NCBI GenBank assembly: GCA_947561715.1
Contig: OX387199.1
Coordinates: 8,809,001 to 8,873,000, forward strand
Reading direction: 5' to 3'
DNA length: 64,000 nt
DNA from: Ascidia mentula
Lineage: Eukaryota; Chordata; Ascidiacea; Phlebobranchia; Ascidiidae
The position numbers and the translations under genes are program-made. The notes under the pieces were generated by a model. That model was not told where the DNA came from, ran no database searches, and worked only from the letters and a program-made list of their open reading frames with translations. Of this stretch, positions 39,340 through 50,725 are shown piece after piece (positions within the stretch are counted from its first letter, which is position 1; each line of letters opens with the position of its first letter).

Positions 39340-41928
39340 CTAAATACCTAGTTTCGTTCCCACGGTTGTCTGACTAGCCGTGCACGCCCAAGCTATAAAA
39401 TGCACTTATCAACGCTTGAGCTAATTATTAATCCCTAGTTTGCTGAGCAGCTAAATGACTGCACACATACGAGCTGCGAAAAAGTGAGTGAGTTATTTCG
39501 GAACAGCTATAGTGGAATAGGGGTTGCTGGGTAAGCCACGACGTTTATTCAGGCGTGGGCGAGAGTCACATGTCCGCGACGTCATGACACCGCCATTTCG
39601 AAACACAATGGCGGGGGACTTTTTGCCCAATTTCGACTGAACGACTTAACACTCATCACTCCGTACATTGTATTGGACATTATTGGACTGAATTGAATCG
39701 CCGATTTGGTACGCACCAAAATAATAAGCCAAAGGTTTGTATGCACTTAGGTTTAATATTTTTGAATTTTGGATAGACTTAAGACCATTGTTCGAGAGAA
39801 TCGTAAACCTATTTGTTTGGTCCCTGGTTTACAAACCGGTTAAATCAAATTCCAATGCTTTGAAAAGGATTATTGCGATAGGAACTGTATGACATAGTCT
39901 GTACCCAAATTGGTGCACGTAGACGTATAACGCGTAAGGAGAAATGCCTCCAGTTTCGTTGGGTAACGCGCAGATTCAGTTCCCGTACCAATATTCCTGT
40001 TTTAACCAAACAAATTCACTGTATGGGAGGTTTGGAAACTCCCGTTCACATGGATGGGAATAGAATGGGTTGAGATATGGTGGTTGCGAATCAAATTTTT
40101 TTAAACAGCAGTGTGTTGCTTGGTACAATATGGAAAAAAGGGATTTTTTGAGGTAATGGTTTGATTCTTTGGTCGATCGCATTTTGCAGGAATTGACTCT
40201 GGACATAATTCGATTTGCTCAGGAATTGCACCTTGGAAAGAAAGGGGGCAAATTCCGTCGAGTATTTCTTAACTTATGAGTAAAATTGTAATTTCCTGAA
40301 AACGTTTTTATGATTAACAACAAATAAATGATCTCGAAAATACAATGTAAATTGTGAAAGTGAAGACTGCCGGATTTCAAACGTCTGTCTGTCATATTGC
40401 CAAAAATGCGAAATATTTTTGAATCGAGCATTGCTACACAAATGAACAACAACCGTTAAGTTTTATATTAGAATCGATTAAATCATATCAGGATTTTCAA
40501 GACAAGTTCACTTCATAAACCTAATGCTAGTCTTGAAAAGGATTTTAAAATTTTTCTCAAACGGCGGTTATACAGCTGGGTTTAGCCCAAAACTCTGATT
40601 AAATGGAACCAAAACTACACCAAGATTGCTGTTGGCAAGGTACAGCCATGTTCAAAGGTACATTATCGTACAGTTGTGTGCGCATAACCGTTAGTTCCGC
40701 TTTCGTTCTACCACGTTATATGAATACATAATACATGTTTGCACAGAATTGTTTTGCATTAGTAAGCGAATTGTTTTGTGGTAGTAACATACACTTCATT
40801 TTACAAACCATAACTCTACTACTGCATTCTGTAAAGAGTGTTTAAAAACACCGGAGTATGACGAAAGAAGTGAATTTTCATTTCACTTCGATGTCTGATT
40901 TTTTCGTAGCGAAATTGTGTGATGTAATATTACGTTTACAGTATATGTAAATGAAGGGCTTTTAAGGTATTTCCTGTTCGGATGTATTACGTTCAAAATT
41001 CCATACTTGTGTTGTTAGACTTTGACAAAGTTGTTCATAACAAAACCCAAAGTTTTCCTTTCCCCTGTTAAGCGTCACAGACTCGTGACATCGTCTGTTT
41101 TATGATTTTAACATGCCTAAATGAAAGCTATCTATCAAAAATCCTGCCTCAGAAAATTAAAAAAAAAATATTTTTAACCTGACACCTTTCCCATGGTTCA
41201 AATGTATGGGATTAACAGTTGCAAACTTTGTCCAGAATGTGATATACTATTTTGGGTCAAAAATTGCTATCTTTTTGGCTTAACGGAAAATTTCCAAATT
41301 CTTGCGTTCATTATATCAGGAAAGCACAAGTTTTCCGGTACAGTAAACAGCCTTCTTTTATTAACAACGATAAAGAAGAATTCGTACAAAATATACAGTA
41401 TTACGATCTTGTCACGTGGTTTACACCGCATAAATGTTACTTTCAACCACCAAACCACCATCGTCACACGTTTGCTTTTTCGTGTATTTATAACTGCACA
41501 AGGGTTTGGAAATCAAGGATTAATTAATACCCACGGTTGGAAGCGTCATACCATGGTCGTGACGTGAACCAACCTTTCGAAAACCGCGTGAACGAAACCG
41601 GGTTTATGATTGCCAGAGTTTCGAGTTAGTTCAAAGTCTGTTTTGAACAGTGCGACGAATAAAATAATATACATTCAATTAAAGATGAACACTATGATAT
41701 GTATGTTGGTCTGTCCTATACAAAAAAAAACTAAGAAAAATTAAGGCGAAACGGTATGGAAATATCTGGTGTAGACACCAACAACTATTCGGAAAAATCT
41801 TCAAAACAATTTATACAGTCACAAGAAAAGATCAAGAGCAAAATTGAGGAGATGCAATGTGGAAAATATCTTCAATCCATTTCGTGATAGGAAAGTGGAT
41901 TCCATCATTTGCACTGCTCATTTAAATA
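39340..41928. other. Intergenic between CASP-1 and CASP-2
   Basis: The first exon and promoter of CASP-1 should lie in the low part, but no convincing short start exon was found. Elsewhere there are only short motif-free open frames. Nothing else is recognised. Confidence 0.4.
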
Positions 41929-43952
41929 CTAATAATTGCGAATCTTTGGAGTAAACACCACTTTGCCTCTTAGCTGGGAAATAATGGAGGGCATTTGTTT
42001 CATTGCATCAGACTTTTTCTTCCCAGTGTTGGATGCGAATTCCTGAGCCACACGATTTGTAACCAAAGTCAAAACCTTTCGAAAGAACGAGACCGTTACC
42101 AATGTCCGTTACAATAATTTACAGTTTCTTACCCTGAGCAAATCCCACTGCCTTCCGAACTTGATCAAGCAATCGCACAACACTTGAATGAAGATAGATC
42201 CGTTCGAAGAATTTCGCCACGCGTAATAGTCTAGAAAAGAGTGATTTTGTAGCCCACTTACTGTCATAAGAAAGTTATTAATCATCGTGGCATAAACCAG
42301 TAACGCAAAACACTTTCATAGCACAAACAAAAACTCTGCACAAAGCAAATCGCTGACTAGGTCGAGACGTACCTGCTGGTGTTGCATGAGCAAATAGGAA
42401 ATCAGCTGCAACAGGGATAGAAATGTTCTCATCATCCTTTTGCTTATCATCCGTTAGGCCAGCGTCTGGTTGATCTTGACCATAGCACATGGATTCTTTG
42501 ATAGTTACGCCTTCGTCCAGTGTTTGACCTCTACATGCCTAAATAAATATTTAAAGTTGTGAAAAGTTCTTTTTTTCTTTCCAAATTACCTGTGTGATAA
42601 AAAGTTTTGGTTTCATAGCCAGAGAAGGACACTTGTCTCCCTTAAATTGATCTGTAATCCGCTTTAATTCGTAGTGATCATCGTAGGCGTAAAGACGGTC
42701 ATTTGTAGTCCCATGCGACAAGATTACACAAACAAAACAGTCGCTGTTGGAATGATCCATTTTTCCATCTAAAAAAATACTCAACTGTGGTGATGGATGG
42801 CACGCCAATTGCTTTGCTAGTTGATATTTAATGTAAATACCTGTACTAGCAACGTGCTGCTACGCAAAGCAAACTTTGCTTAAAAGGTTGCTGACTCATG
42901 GTCAGGACATTTCCTTCATTATTAGTTTGATTATGCTTACACTCGTCGATTTGGCGAAGTAAAGACTTCCTCTCGAGATCATCATGTACTTTGAAATCAA
43001 ATCCTAAAAAATTGGCCACTGTTTTGAGGGATGTCTTGTCAATGTGTGTTCCTTTCCTCTCCGGAAGGTTGAGAAACGTTTCGTATTTCTGTTCCAAACA
43101 CCAAAAAAAATTAATATTTAGAAGTTAAAATGCATTTAGAATAACACAATATTAACTTCGTGATTGAACACAACGAACAGGCCTCTTCTACGATGGTTCA
43201 TATCGTAAATCAACTCTCCGACAGGCAGAATGGCCTTTGGAAGATCACTTTCTTCATCGTCTCCCTCGTCTCTAACTTGTGCAGAGGATTGTTGGCAATC
43301 ATAACCAGCGTCAACACAGTCTGATAAAAATATAAGATTAACAACACAGGTCAGAAAAAGATAATATGTGTTCAGCTAACAAATGCAGCTGTATACGTGA
43401 GGAAAGAAAGTGACAAATGAGTGTGAAAAGATACGACCCTTGTCGGAAATCGTTAGAAGCGTCAGAACAATCAGTCGCCCCCAATTTAACAGAAAACAGA
43501 TACAACCGTTGCAGAATATAACAGAATAGTTAGTTGAAACGGGATAAACTGGGTTTGCGGTTCACCACTTGGTTGAGAATTGTTGGGAATGGAATTGGAA
43601 GCATCCACACAGTCAGCCTTAACTAATTAAAATCAATACCACAAATTATCAAACGCGATACAAAACAGCTCAACTAACATCACTGCCATACATTTTCTCC
43701 TATAGCCTACCCACTAATAACTCTTACTTACCAACCGACTTGCTAGCTGTTTCTGCTTCGACTACTGCAACAGGAATGTCGGCCTTGTTGTCTATTCGCA
43801 CCGTTTTTACATCAACCTCGTTCCCAGTTTTGAATACCGTGATCTGAAAATCTGCTTCTCCCTATATTGTAAACAGCGATGTAATTGGTGAGTACAAAAT
43901 CTCCAAACTACATATTCACCTTGACATTAGCTTGTATTTTTACTTGTTCCAT
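41929..43952 (-). CDS. CASP-2: executioner-like caspase, 354 aa
   Basis: Eight exons in transcript order: 43952-43920, 43861-43732, 43320-43157, 43088-42941, 42768-42590, 42538-42373, 42230-42133, 42075-41929; all join in frame. Exon 1 encodes only MEQVKIQANVK. Exon 2 encodes a beta-rich leader (DFQITVFKTGNEVDVKTVRI); neither CARD nor DED is visible. Caspase p20: YDMNHRRRGLFVVFNH, then LPERKGTHID with the substrate-binding Arg. Catalytic His about 177 in ILSHGTTND; catalytic Cys about 220 in QACRGQ, split by an intron. p10: DYYAWRNSSNGSIFIQ and KKKSDAMKQMPSIISQLRG. The interdomain linker is rich in Asp (GQDQPDAG, QKDDE), as needed for maturation. Exons 4-8 and their introns are nearly the same as in CASP-4, so this is a recent duplication or has been homogenised by gene conversion. 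Confidence 0.93.
43566..43622 (-). other. Optional or relic exon of CASP-2 repeating the CVDA motif
   Basis: The stretch reads ADCVDASNSIPNNSQPSG and has a GT donor. Using the upstream AG (after TTTAATT) it is 57 bases, phase 1-1. It could therefore be included between exons 2 and 3 without breaking the frame. It resembles the start of exon 3 (DCVDAG), so it looks like an exon duplication. The acceptor at the homologous position has changed from CAG to CTG. Whether it is spliced in cannot be told from sequence. Confidence 0.45.
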
Positions 43953-44810
43953 TGCGATTGCCTGTACTTGCAACTACTTTCCTTTGTGAGTCCAGCTCGT
44001 GTTCGACGTTAAAGGTATTTGTTCGAAACCAAGTTTGTTTTCTTTGTGCAAACATACGACTTTTTATAGCTGTTTGGATTTATTTTAATTTGTTCGAATC
44101 AGACATACTGTAAAATGAACATATTTATTAAATTATGTATTTCCCAATAGTGTATTATTGCTTCAACCGCAGTTTGAAAAAACTTACTTTGCACAAGTTG
44201 TTCTCATTTCCTCCATAGTTTAACAGCATGTAAACAACACTATACACACCAATACTGGTATTTGTTTGCTGTGCTAGCTCACAAAAAGGAGAAAGTCAAA
44301 TGCTCGTACAAAGAGAACGCTAAAAGGTAGCACCAAGATAACCTCTCTAGCAGATTGAGCTTATCAACACGAGAGAGTAGGTTTTTCACAAGGACCACAA
44401 ACCCTCATTTTGACCTAAATTTTGGTTCTAATTTCGAAGCGGTTTTTGTTGTACATTGTGTTTCTGAACTTACAAGCAACCCAATCCTGTGTTTTCACTT
44501 GCTTAAATAGACCTACTATTTGCTAATAAACTTTATTGGCAGAGTTATATAAACGTTTACAAAATGTTACATAATTCACAACTACGTTTTCAAAGTTAAA
44601 CAGCGGTGATACTTAACGCAAAAATCCAAACATGATTTGATCGATTGCAACCTCGAATTTAAATTATTTCACTTGACACTCGAAACACTATATCACAGGT
44701 TTTTGCCTTTTTTCAGCTATGTAACTAAATAAAAATAAAAATTTTTCAATCGACGATGGTATGTATATAAAATGTGAATCAGCTACTGTGTTATCGCAAT
44801 CTTTACATTT
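43953..44810. other. Intergenic between CASP-2 and CASP-3
   Basis: Contains the CASP-2 5' flank and the CASP-3 3' flank. TTTATT strings on the plus strand provide possible AATAAA signals for CASP-3. No other gene was seen. Confidence 0.4.
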
Positions 44811-46967
44811 TTAGTAATCATTGGAATGTTTGGACGTAAACACAATCCTTCCCCTCAATTGGGAAATCATGGATGGAATTTGTTTCTTTTTGTTGAATAT
44901 TTCGTTGATATTTCTGGATGAAAATTCCAGAGCCACTCGATTGGTAACCAAAGTCAACAGCTGAAAAACACAATCGTACTTTATTCGTAAACCACACTTA
45001 TGGATAATTACGTTAATACACCATTACCCTTAACAAATCCCAGTCTCTTCCAAATTTGAGCAAGCAATCACACAGCACTTGAATAAAAATTGATCCACAA
45101 CCGCTGTTTCTCCACGCATAGTAGTCTGGACATAGCTTTTTCATACTAAAGCGAATTTATATAAAGACTCAAGTCTTAAACTTACTCGCTGGAGTTGCAT
45201 GGGCAAATAGGAAATCAGCTGCAACCGGAATAGAAATCAGGTCACTTTGTTTCTGAAAAGATTGGGAATCTGGCTGATCCTGACGGCATGCATCTCCTTC
45301 TACGATTACACCTTCCATAAATTTTTGTCCTCTGCATGCCTAAACAAGAAAACGCGCGCGTCTGAAATCGGTACTCACGCAAATGTTATTTGTTTTTATA
45401 TCGATCCACCTGTGTGAAAAAAAGTTTTGGCTTTCCAGCCAAAGAAGTGCACTTGTCGGCCTGAAACGGTTCTGTTATCATGTTTAGATCGTATTCCATG
45501 TCGTAGCCGCACAAGCGGTCATTGAAGACTCCGTGTGACAAGATGACGCAAACGAAACAGTCATTATCGGAATGATCCACATTATTCGCATCTAAAAGCA
45601 AGTGGAATATAAGACTACAAAGTTAACACAGGATGGAATAGTTGGTTCGATTTCGAGATCATCCTCATTCACCAAATAAATTTGATTACCTAATATGTGG
45701 AAACAATGACCGCGTATTTACTCCTTCATTATTATCTCTATTTATTAAATAGCACGTGGAAACTATAGAAATACAAACATGTAATTATTCGTTTTCAGAG
45801 AATAGCATCGTCAGTATTAAGTACACTATCGTCAAATACTGCATGTTAGTTTTACTTTTACCCATTTTACTCACAATAATCTATGTGGTCGATAATTTCA
45901 CGTCTCGTGCAGTCATCGTGAACCTTGAAGTTAAAACCCAAATACTTTGCCACAATTTCGAGCGAAGATTTGTCTATATTCGTTCCTTTTCTTTCTGGCA
46001 TTTCCAGACACTTGTCAAAGTTCTATTATAAACATAATTGACGTGAGTTTTATACTGGAAAGGAAAATGCAGAAGTGCAACTAACCTGATGATTGAAAAC
46101 TACAAACAAGCCCCGATTGGGGTGGTTCATATTGTAAGTAAATTCTCCGTCAAGGGAAATGTTGCCTGTTGAAATTGTCTGATCGTCCTCATGGCCGGAA
46201 TGTGACGGAAAACTTTCATCATCGATCGCAAAGGATGTGGAAACACAACTACCTAAGATCAGGATTAAACACAAGTGAAATATTGACCTGTCGCTTGCTA
46301 TTCACAACACAAGCGACCCTTTAATAACCCTGGACGGACACCTTCTGTGACTAATTATGACATTCTATATAATGCGTGGCCAGGTAAAGTTGGTTCATGT
46401 ATATTGCGTTTGAATATTAGTCACACTAATAAATCATTGGGCATTTTAGGACAAGCTTCGTTACATATTGGTAATCCAATCGTGGATACTATGAGGCTAG
46501 GAACATTTAAAGTAATCACTGATAAACCTAATGAAATTGCGATAACAAACATCTTACAAAACATAAAGGTCAGCCATCATTGACGACTTATCTGGTTTAA
46601 ATGCTAGGGTTACTAAATAATTTGTAGTTAACAATCAACAACATGTAATTGCTCAAAGTGTGCTTGCTTACGAAAAGCTTTGCTGTAACAAATGAATCAA
46701 ACTGTTTTTTTTAGCATTTACATCATTTCGCTATGCTCACTGAAACATTACTTACCAACCAATTTGCTTGCTGTCTCTGTTTCCACCTCAACATCGCTCT
46801 TCGCCTTGTTGTCAATTCGCACGGTTTTTAATTCGTCGCCGCATTTATAAATTGTGATCTGAAAATCTGTTTCTCCCTGTATTGCAATAAGGAATATATT
46901 TGATCTACACTAAATCTCCCAAACGAATACTCACCTTTACAGTTGCATGAATTTTTACTTGTTCCAT
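44811..46967 (-). CDS. CASP-3: executioner-like caspase, 350 aa
   Basis: Eight exons in transcript order: 46967-46935, 46876-46756, 46252-46086, 46022-45875, 45591-45410, 45339-45186, 45125-45028, 44960-44811; all in frame. Leader MEQVKIHATVK plus DFQITIYKCGDELKTVRI. p20: YNMNHPNRGLFVVFNH, MPERKGTNID. Catalytic His about 176 in ILSHGVFND; catalytic Cys about 219 in QACRGQ across the exon 5/6 junction. p10: DYYAWRNSGCGSIFIQ and KKKQIPSMISQLRGRIVF. The region before the p20 core differs from its neighbours: exon 3 opens SCVSTSFAIDDE rather than DCVDAG. It is the older branch relative to the CASP-2/CASP-4 pair. All catalytic residues are present, so it should be an active protease. Confidence 0.93.
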
Positions 46968-48251
46968 TGTCCTTTTAATGTGTTATTGAAACTATTTTAC
47001 GTTGTCCTTACAGTCAGACAGCGTGTGTACTAATAGTTAAACAGCTCATAAACGACACTCCACACAACGAACAAAAAGCTTTTCTACTGTTCTAACTCAC
47101 AAGGAGAGGAAATTATTGACTCGTATACAGAGGGTAGATGGTTAAATTACCAAAACGCGCAAGGTAAGCTTCAAACCTCAACCTGACAAACCTTTAAACG
47201 CGTGTGTACTGGACATAAACGTAACAGCACTTTATCCTGGATAATTATTGGTATTATACCGTCTATCACGCGTCAGGCACTGTATGCATGTCCCCGAAAA
47301 CAGAAGCAATTTCCCAGCCGTTGAGAACTGTTTAGTTAGTGAAGTAAGGCTGTAGCGTTAATCATCATCACACAATAATGACAAAACACCAATACGTGTG
47401 GCGTTCACCGATATGTGCACGCCAAGCAATTCACGACACTCGCTAGTGAATCATCAAATCTACAGTGCCCATATGACATATCACCACCAATATGACGATG
47501 TTGTCTTTTGCAACACGCACCTGTACATTAGGTGTCGCATTTAATATGTTTACTTGTCATGCAATGGCCGCTGTTGTATAAATTTTGATTCGCACTTGTA
47601 TTCGATTGCATTCGTTTGTTCTGTACCCGTTTGCTTTTATCGCCTTTACCTTTTCTAATATGCTTTCGTGATATTTGGGACATTCTTGCTTCAAATTATG
47701 TTCCTGTCTAAGTTCCGTCACAATGTCGTATCGACAATTACCGAAATCTAAAATGAGCTCAGCATTGCCAAGTAACATTTTATTGCATTATTATATGTGT
47801 TGATTATATCTCACAAGATATGTACACATTATCACAGGCGCACAACCAGTTTTATAGCAAATCGTCATAATCAGCATTGCTGTGAAGTATGAACATGAAA
47901 AAAAAAGTTATTTGCAATATTCAGGCATAGAACAACATTGTCGTGAAATACTTTACAATAAACAACTTGGTATAACCATGATTGGCATCGTACAAATATA
48001 ACTTAACGATATATACATCTTCGGTACAAACAGGAGGTTTGGGTTACGTTCCTTGCTATTAACAAAATTATAGTATCCTGCTGGGAGTCAGTCAACAGAA
48101 TGAGAGGGTGATATGAAGAAGGGAGGAGATGAGAAAAGAGGAAATCTAAAGCGGGAAGCGGAAATGTTGAAATATCTCCAAGCGTCCACACAACCTCCCA
48201 AATCCACAGGAAAGTAAAAAAATGTTGCTTTCATTGTTGATATAAATGTTA
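46968..48251. other. Intergenic between CASP-3 and CASP-4
   Basis: Holds the CASP-3 upstream region and the CASP-4 3' flank. A 73-codon minus-strand frame at 47557-47778 (begins MLLGNAELILDFGNC) has a coding-like composition but no recognised domain and no splice partner. A TTTATT at 47779-47784 gives a possible AATAAA for CASP-4. Confidence 0.4.
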
Positions 48252-50725
48252 TTATTGGTAGGGTTTTTGGGTAAACACAATTTTGCCCCTCAACTGGGAA
48301 ATAATGGAGGGAATTTGTTTCTTTGCATCAAACCTTTTGCACTCGGTGTTATGAGATGCGAATTCCTGAGCCACACGATTTGTGACCAAAGTCAAAACCT
48401 TTCGAAAGAACGAGACCGTTACCATTGTCCGTTACAACAATTTGCAGGTTACTTACCCTAAGCAAATCCCACTGCCTTCCAAACGTGATCAAGCAATCGC
48501 ACAACACTTGAATGAAGATAGATCCATTCGCTGAATTTCGCCACGCATAATAGTCTAGAAAAGAGTGATTTTGTAGTACAATTTCTGTTATTAGAAAGTT
48601 AATAATCCACGTGGCACAAACCAGTAACGCAAAACACTTTCTTAACACTACGTTTCAAAAAAAATTCTGCACAAAGCAGCTCACTGATTTGGCCGGGACG
48701 TACCTGCTGGTGTTGCATGAGCAAATAGGAAATCAGCTGCAACAGGGATAGAAATGTTCTCATCATCCTTTTGAAAATGTTCCGTTGGGCCAGCGTCTGG
48801 TTGATCTTGTCCATAGCACGTGTATTCTTTTGTAGTAACGCCTTGGTCCAGTGTTTGACCTCTACATGCCTAAAATATATTAAAATTTGTGAAACAAGTT
48901 TTTTTGGCCATAGTGCGCTTCACAGTGGTTCGTCTCTGTTGTTTGGTACTCAGTATAGGGTACCCAACAGATCGACGTTCACCGGACAGGTACCACAAAG
49001 TGGAATCTAGTGTGCCTGCTAGTGTAAAAGCTAGCACAGTGCCATTGCAACAGCTGCACTGATGAGAACTCACAGGTCGAAACAGTGCGTGTACACACCC
49101 TGTCTGCAGCTTACCAATATTATTACGGCTTTCTAGCACATAAGTTTTTTTTTCTTTCCAAATTACCTGTGTGATAAAAAGTTTTGGTTTTCTAGCCAGA
49201 GAAGGACACTTGTCTCCCTTAAATTGATCTGTAATCCGCTTTAATTCGTAGGGATCATCGTAGGCGTAAAGACGGTCATTTGTAGTCCCATGCGACAAGA
49301 TTACACAAACAAAACAGTCGCTGTTGGAATGATCCATTTTTCCATCTAAAAAAATACTCAACTAAGTTAAGACCACTTGAAACGGTCGTTGGTTTAAACT
49401 CTTGAGTTAAAACGTGTTCTCAGAAAAAGCATTTTCAGCTTGTGGTACTTCCCAAACTTTAATGTATGTTAAGAACAATAGAATAATATATTGGCAGTCG
49501 TGGTGATCATATGCATGACACGCCAATCGCTTTACGAGTTCTTATTTAATGTAAATACCTGTACAATGCAAAAACGTTTTGGTACGCAAGGTTACTACTA
49601 ATATTGTAATATAACACTTTGTTCAAAAGGTTGCTGACCCATAGTCTAGGCAGTTTCGCTTATTAGTATTATTATACTTACACTCCTCGATTTGGCGAAG
49701 TAAACACTTTCTCTGGAGATCATCGTGTACTCTGAAATCAAAGCCCAAAAACTTGGCCACTCTTTCGAGGGAGGCCTTATCGATATGTGTACCTTTTCTC
49801 TCTGGAAGGTTGGGACGCGTGTCGTATTTCTGTTTCAAAATACCAAAAACGGTCATATTTAGAAGTTGAAATTCATTCAAAATAACACAGTATTAACTTC
49901 GTGATTGAACACAACGAACAGGCCTCTTCTTCTATAGTTCATATCGTAAGTGAACTCGCCGACAGGCGGAATGTCCTTTGGAAGATCACTTTCTTCATCA
50001 TCTTCCGTGTCCATAACTTGTGCAGAGGATTGTTGGCGATCGTGACCAGCGTCAACACAGTCAGATAGAACTATGAGGTGAATGACACAAGTCAGCAAAA
50101 GTTGATACTTAGACAGCTAAGAAAAGCAGTTGTATACGTGAGGAAAGAAAGTGACTCATGAGTATGAAATTAAGACGACCCTTTGGCGGAAATCGTCAGA
50201 AGCGTCAGCAACAATCAGTGGCCCCCAAGTCAACAGAAACCGATACAACCATCGCAGATTACAACAGAATAGTTAGTTGAAACGGGATAAACTTGGTTTG
50301 CGGTTCACTACCCGTTGCCTAATGTTTCTTTGTTTAAGATCACACATGATCTACAAATAATTAATTTTACATTGCAATTGTCAAAAAGTTTTCAAAGCAA
50401 GACGCGATGTTTTAAAACCTGATATACTGTTTTCACAACTATTACTGTCCCCTACTTCGGCCCAAACAAGTGCTTAAGCTAAAAAAAACTTACCATTGGA
50501 TGTGGTTGGGGTACCATCTCCTACTACCGTACTACCACATTTCTCCTTGCTGTCAAATCGCACAGTTTTTATATCAACCTCTCCATCCGCTTTACAAATG
50601 GTAATCACAAACTGTGCTTCTCCCTTTTGAAAAAAAATATATATACATGCGGATACTGATACTATATAATAGGCTACCAAGCAAATACTTACTTTGACGG
50701 TTGCTTCAATCTTGACTTCCGCCAT
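48252..50725 (-). CDS. CASP-4: executioner-like caspase, 357 aa
   Basis: Eight exons in transcript order: 50725-50693, 50623-50494, 50070-49898, 49829-49682, 49345-49167, 48869-48704, 48554-48457, 48398-48252; all join in frame. Leader MAEVKIEATVK plus QFVITICKADGEVDIKTVRF. p20: YDMNYRRRGLFVVFNH, LPERKGTHID. Catalytic His about 180 in ILSHGTTND; catalytic Cys about 223 in QACRGQ, again split by the exon 5/6 intron. p10: DYYAWRNSANGSIFIQ and KKQIPSIISQLRGKIVF. Exon 3 uses an acceptor nine bases upstream of the one used in CASP-2, because the homologous CAG has become CTG; this adds three residues. The intron between exons 5 and 6 holds a 236-bp hammerhead element that CASP-2 lacks. Confidence 0.93.
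48906..49141 (+). mobile_element. Hammerhead-bearing mobile element, 236 bp, with 10-bp target duplication
   Basis: The element is bounded by AAGTTTTTTT at 48896-48905 and again from 49142. The same intron of CASP-2 (42539-42589) has a single AAGTTC-T-run target and no insert, so this is a clean insertion after the two genes split. It begins GGCCATAGTG and ends TCTAGCACAT. It has no reading frame and no poly(A) tail. It carries hammerhead H1 and the block ACCACAAAGTGGAAT shared with the 37.7-kb copy. A non-autonomous retroelement spread through a ribozyme-cut RNA is a likely explanation. Confidence 0.75.
49052..49111 (+). ncRNA. Hammerhead ribozyme, type I, intact core (copy H1)
   Basis: Stem I: AGCTGCA (49052-49058) pairs with TGCAGCT (49105-49111), seven perfect base pairs. 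Core: CTGATGA (49059-49065) and GAAA (49079-49082). Stem II: GA-CT with GGTC around CACA, with one bulged A and one G-T pair. Stem III: CAG (49083-49085) pairs with CTG (49100-49102), closed by A49082-T49103. The cleavage base is C49104. Every invariant position of the hammerhead family is present. It is antisense to CASP-4. Confidence 0.8.

Noticed and set aside
47557..47778. 73-codon minus-strand frame beginning MLLGNAELILDF
   Set aside because: Composition is protein-like, but there is no recognised family and no neighbouring exon. Kept only as a note in the intergenic entry.
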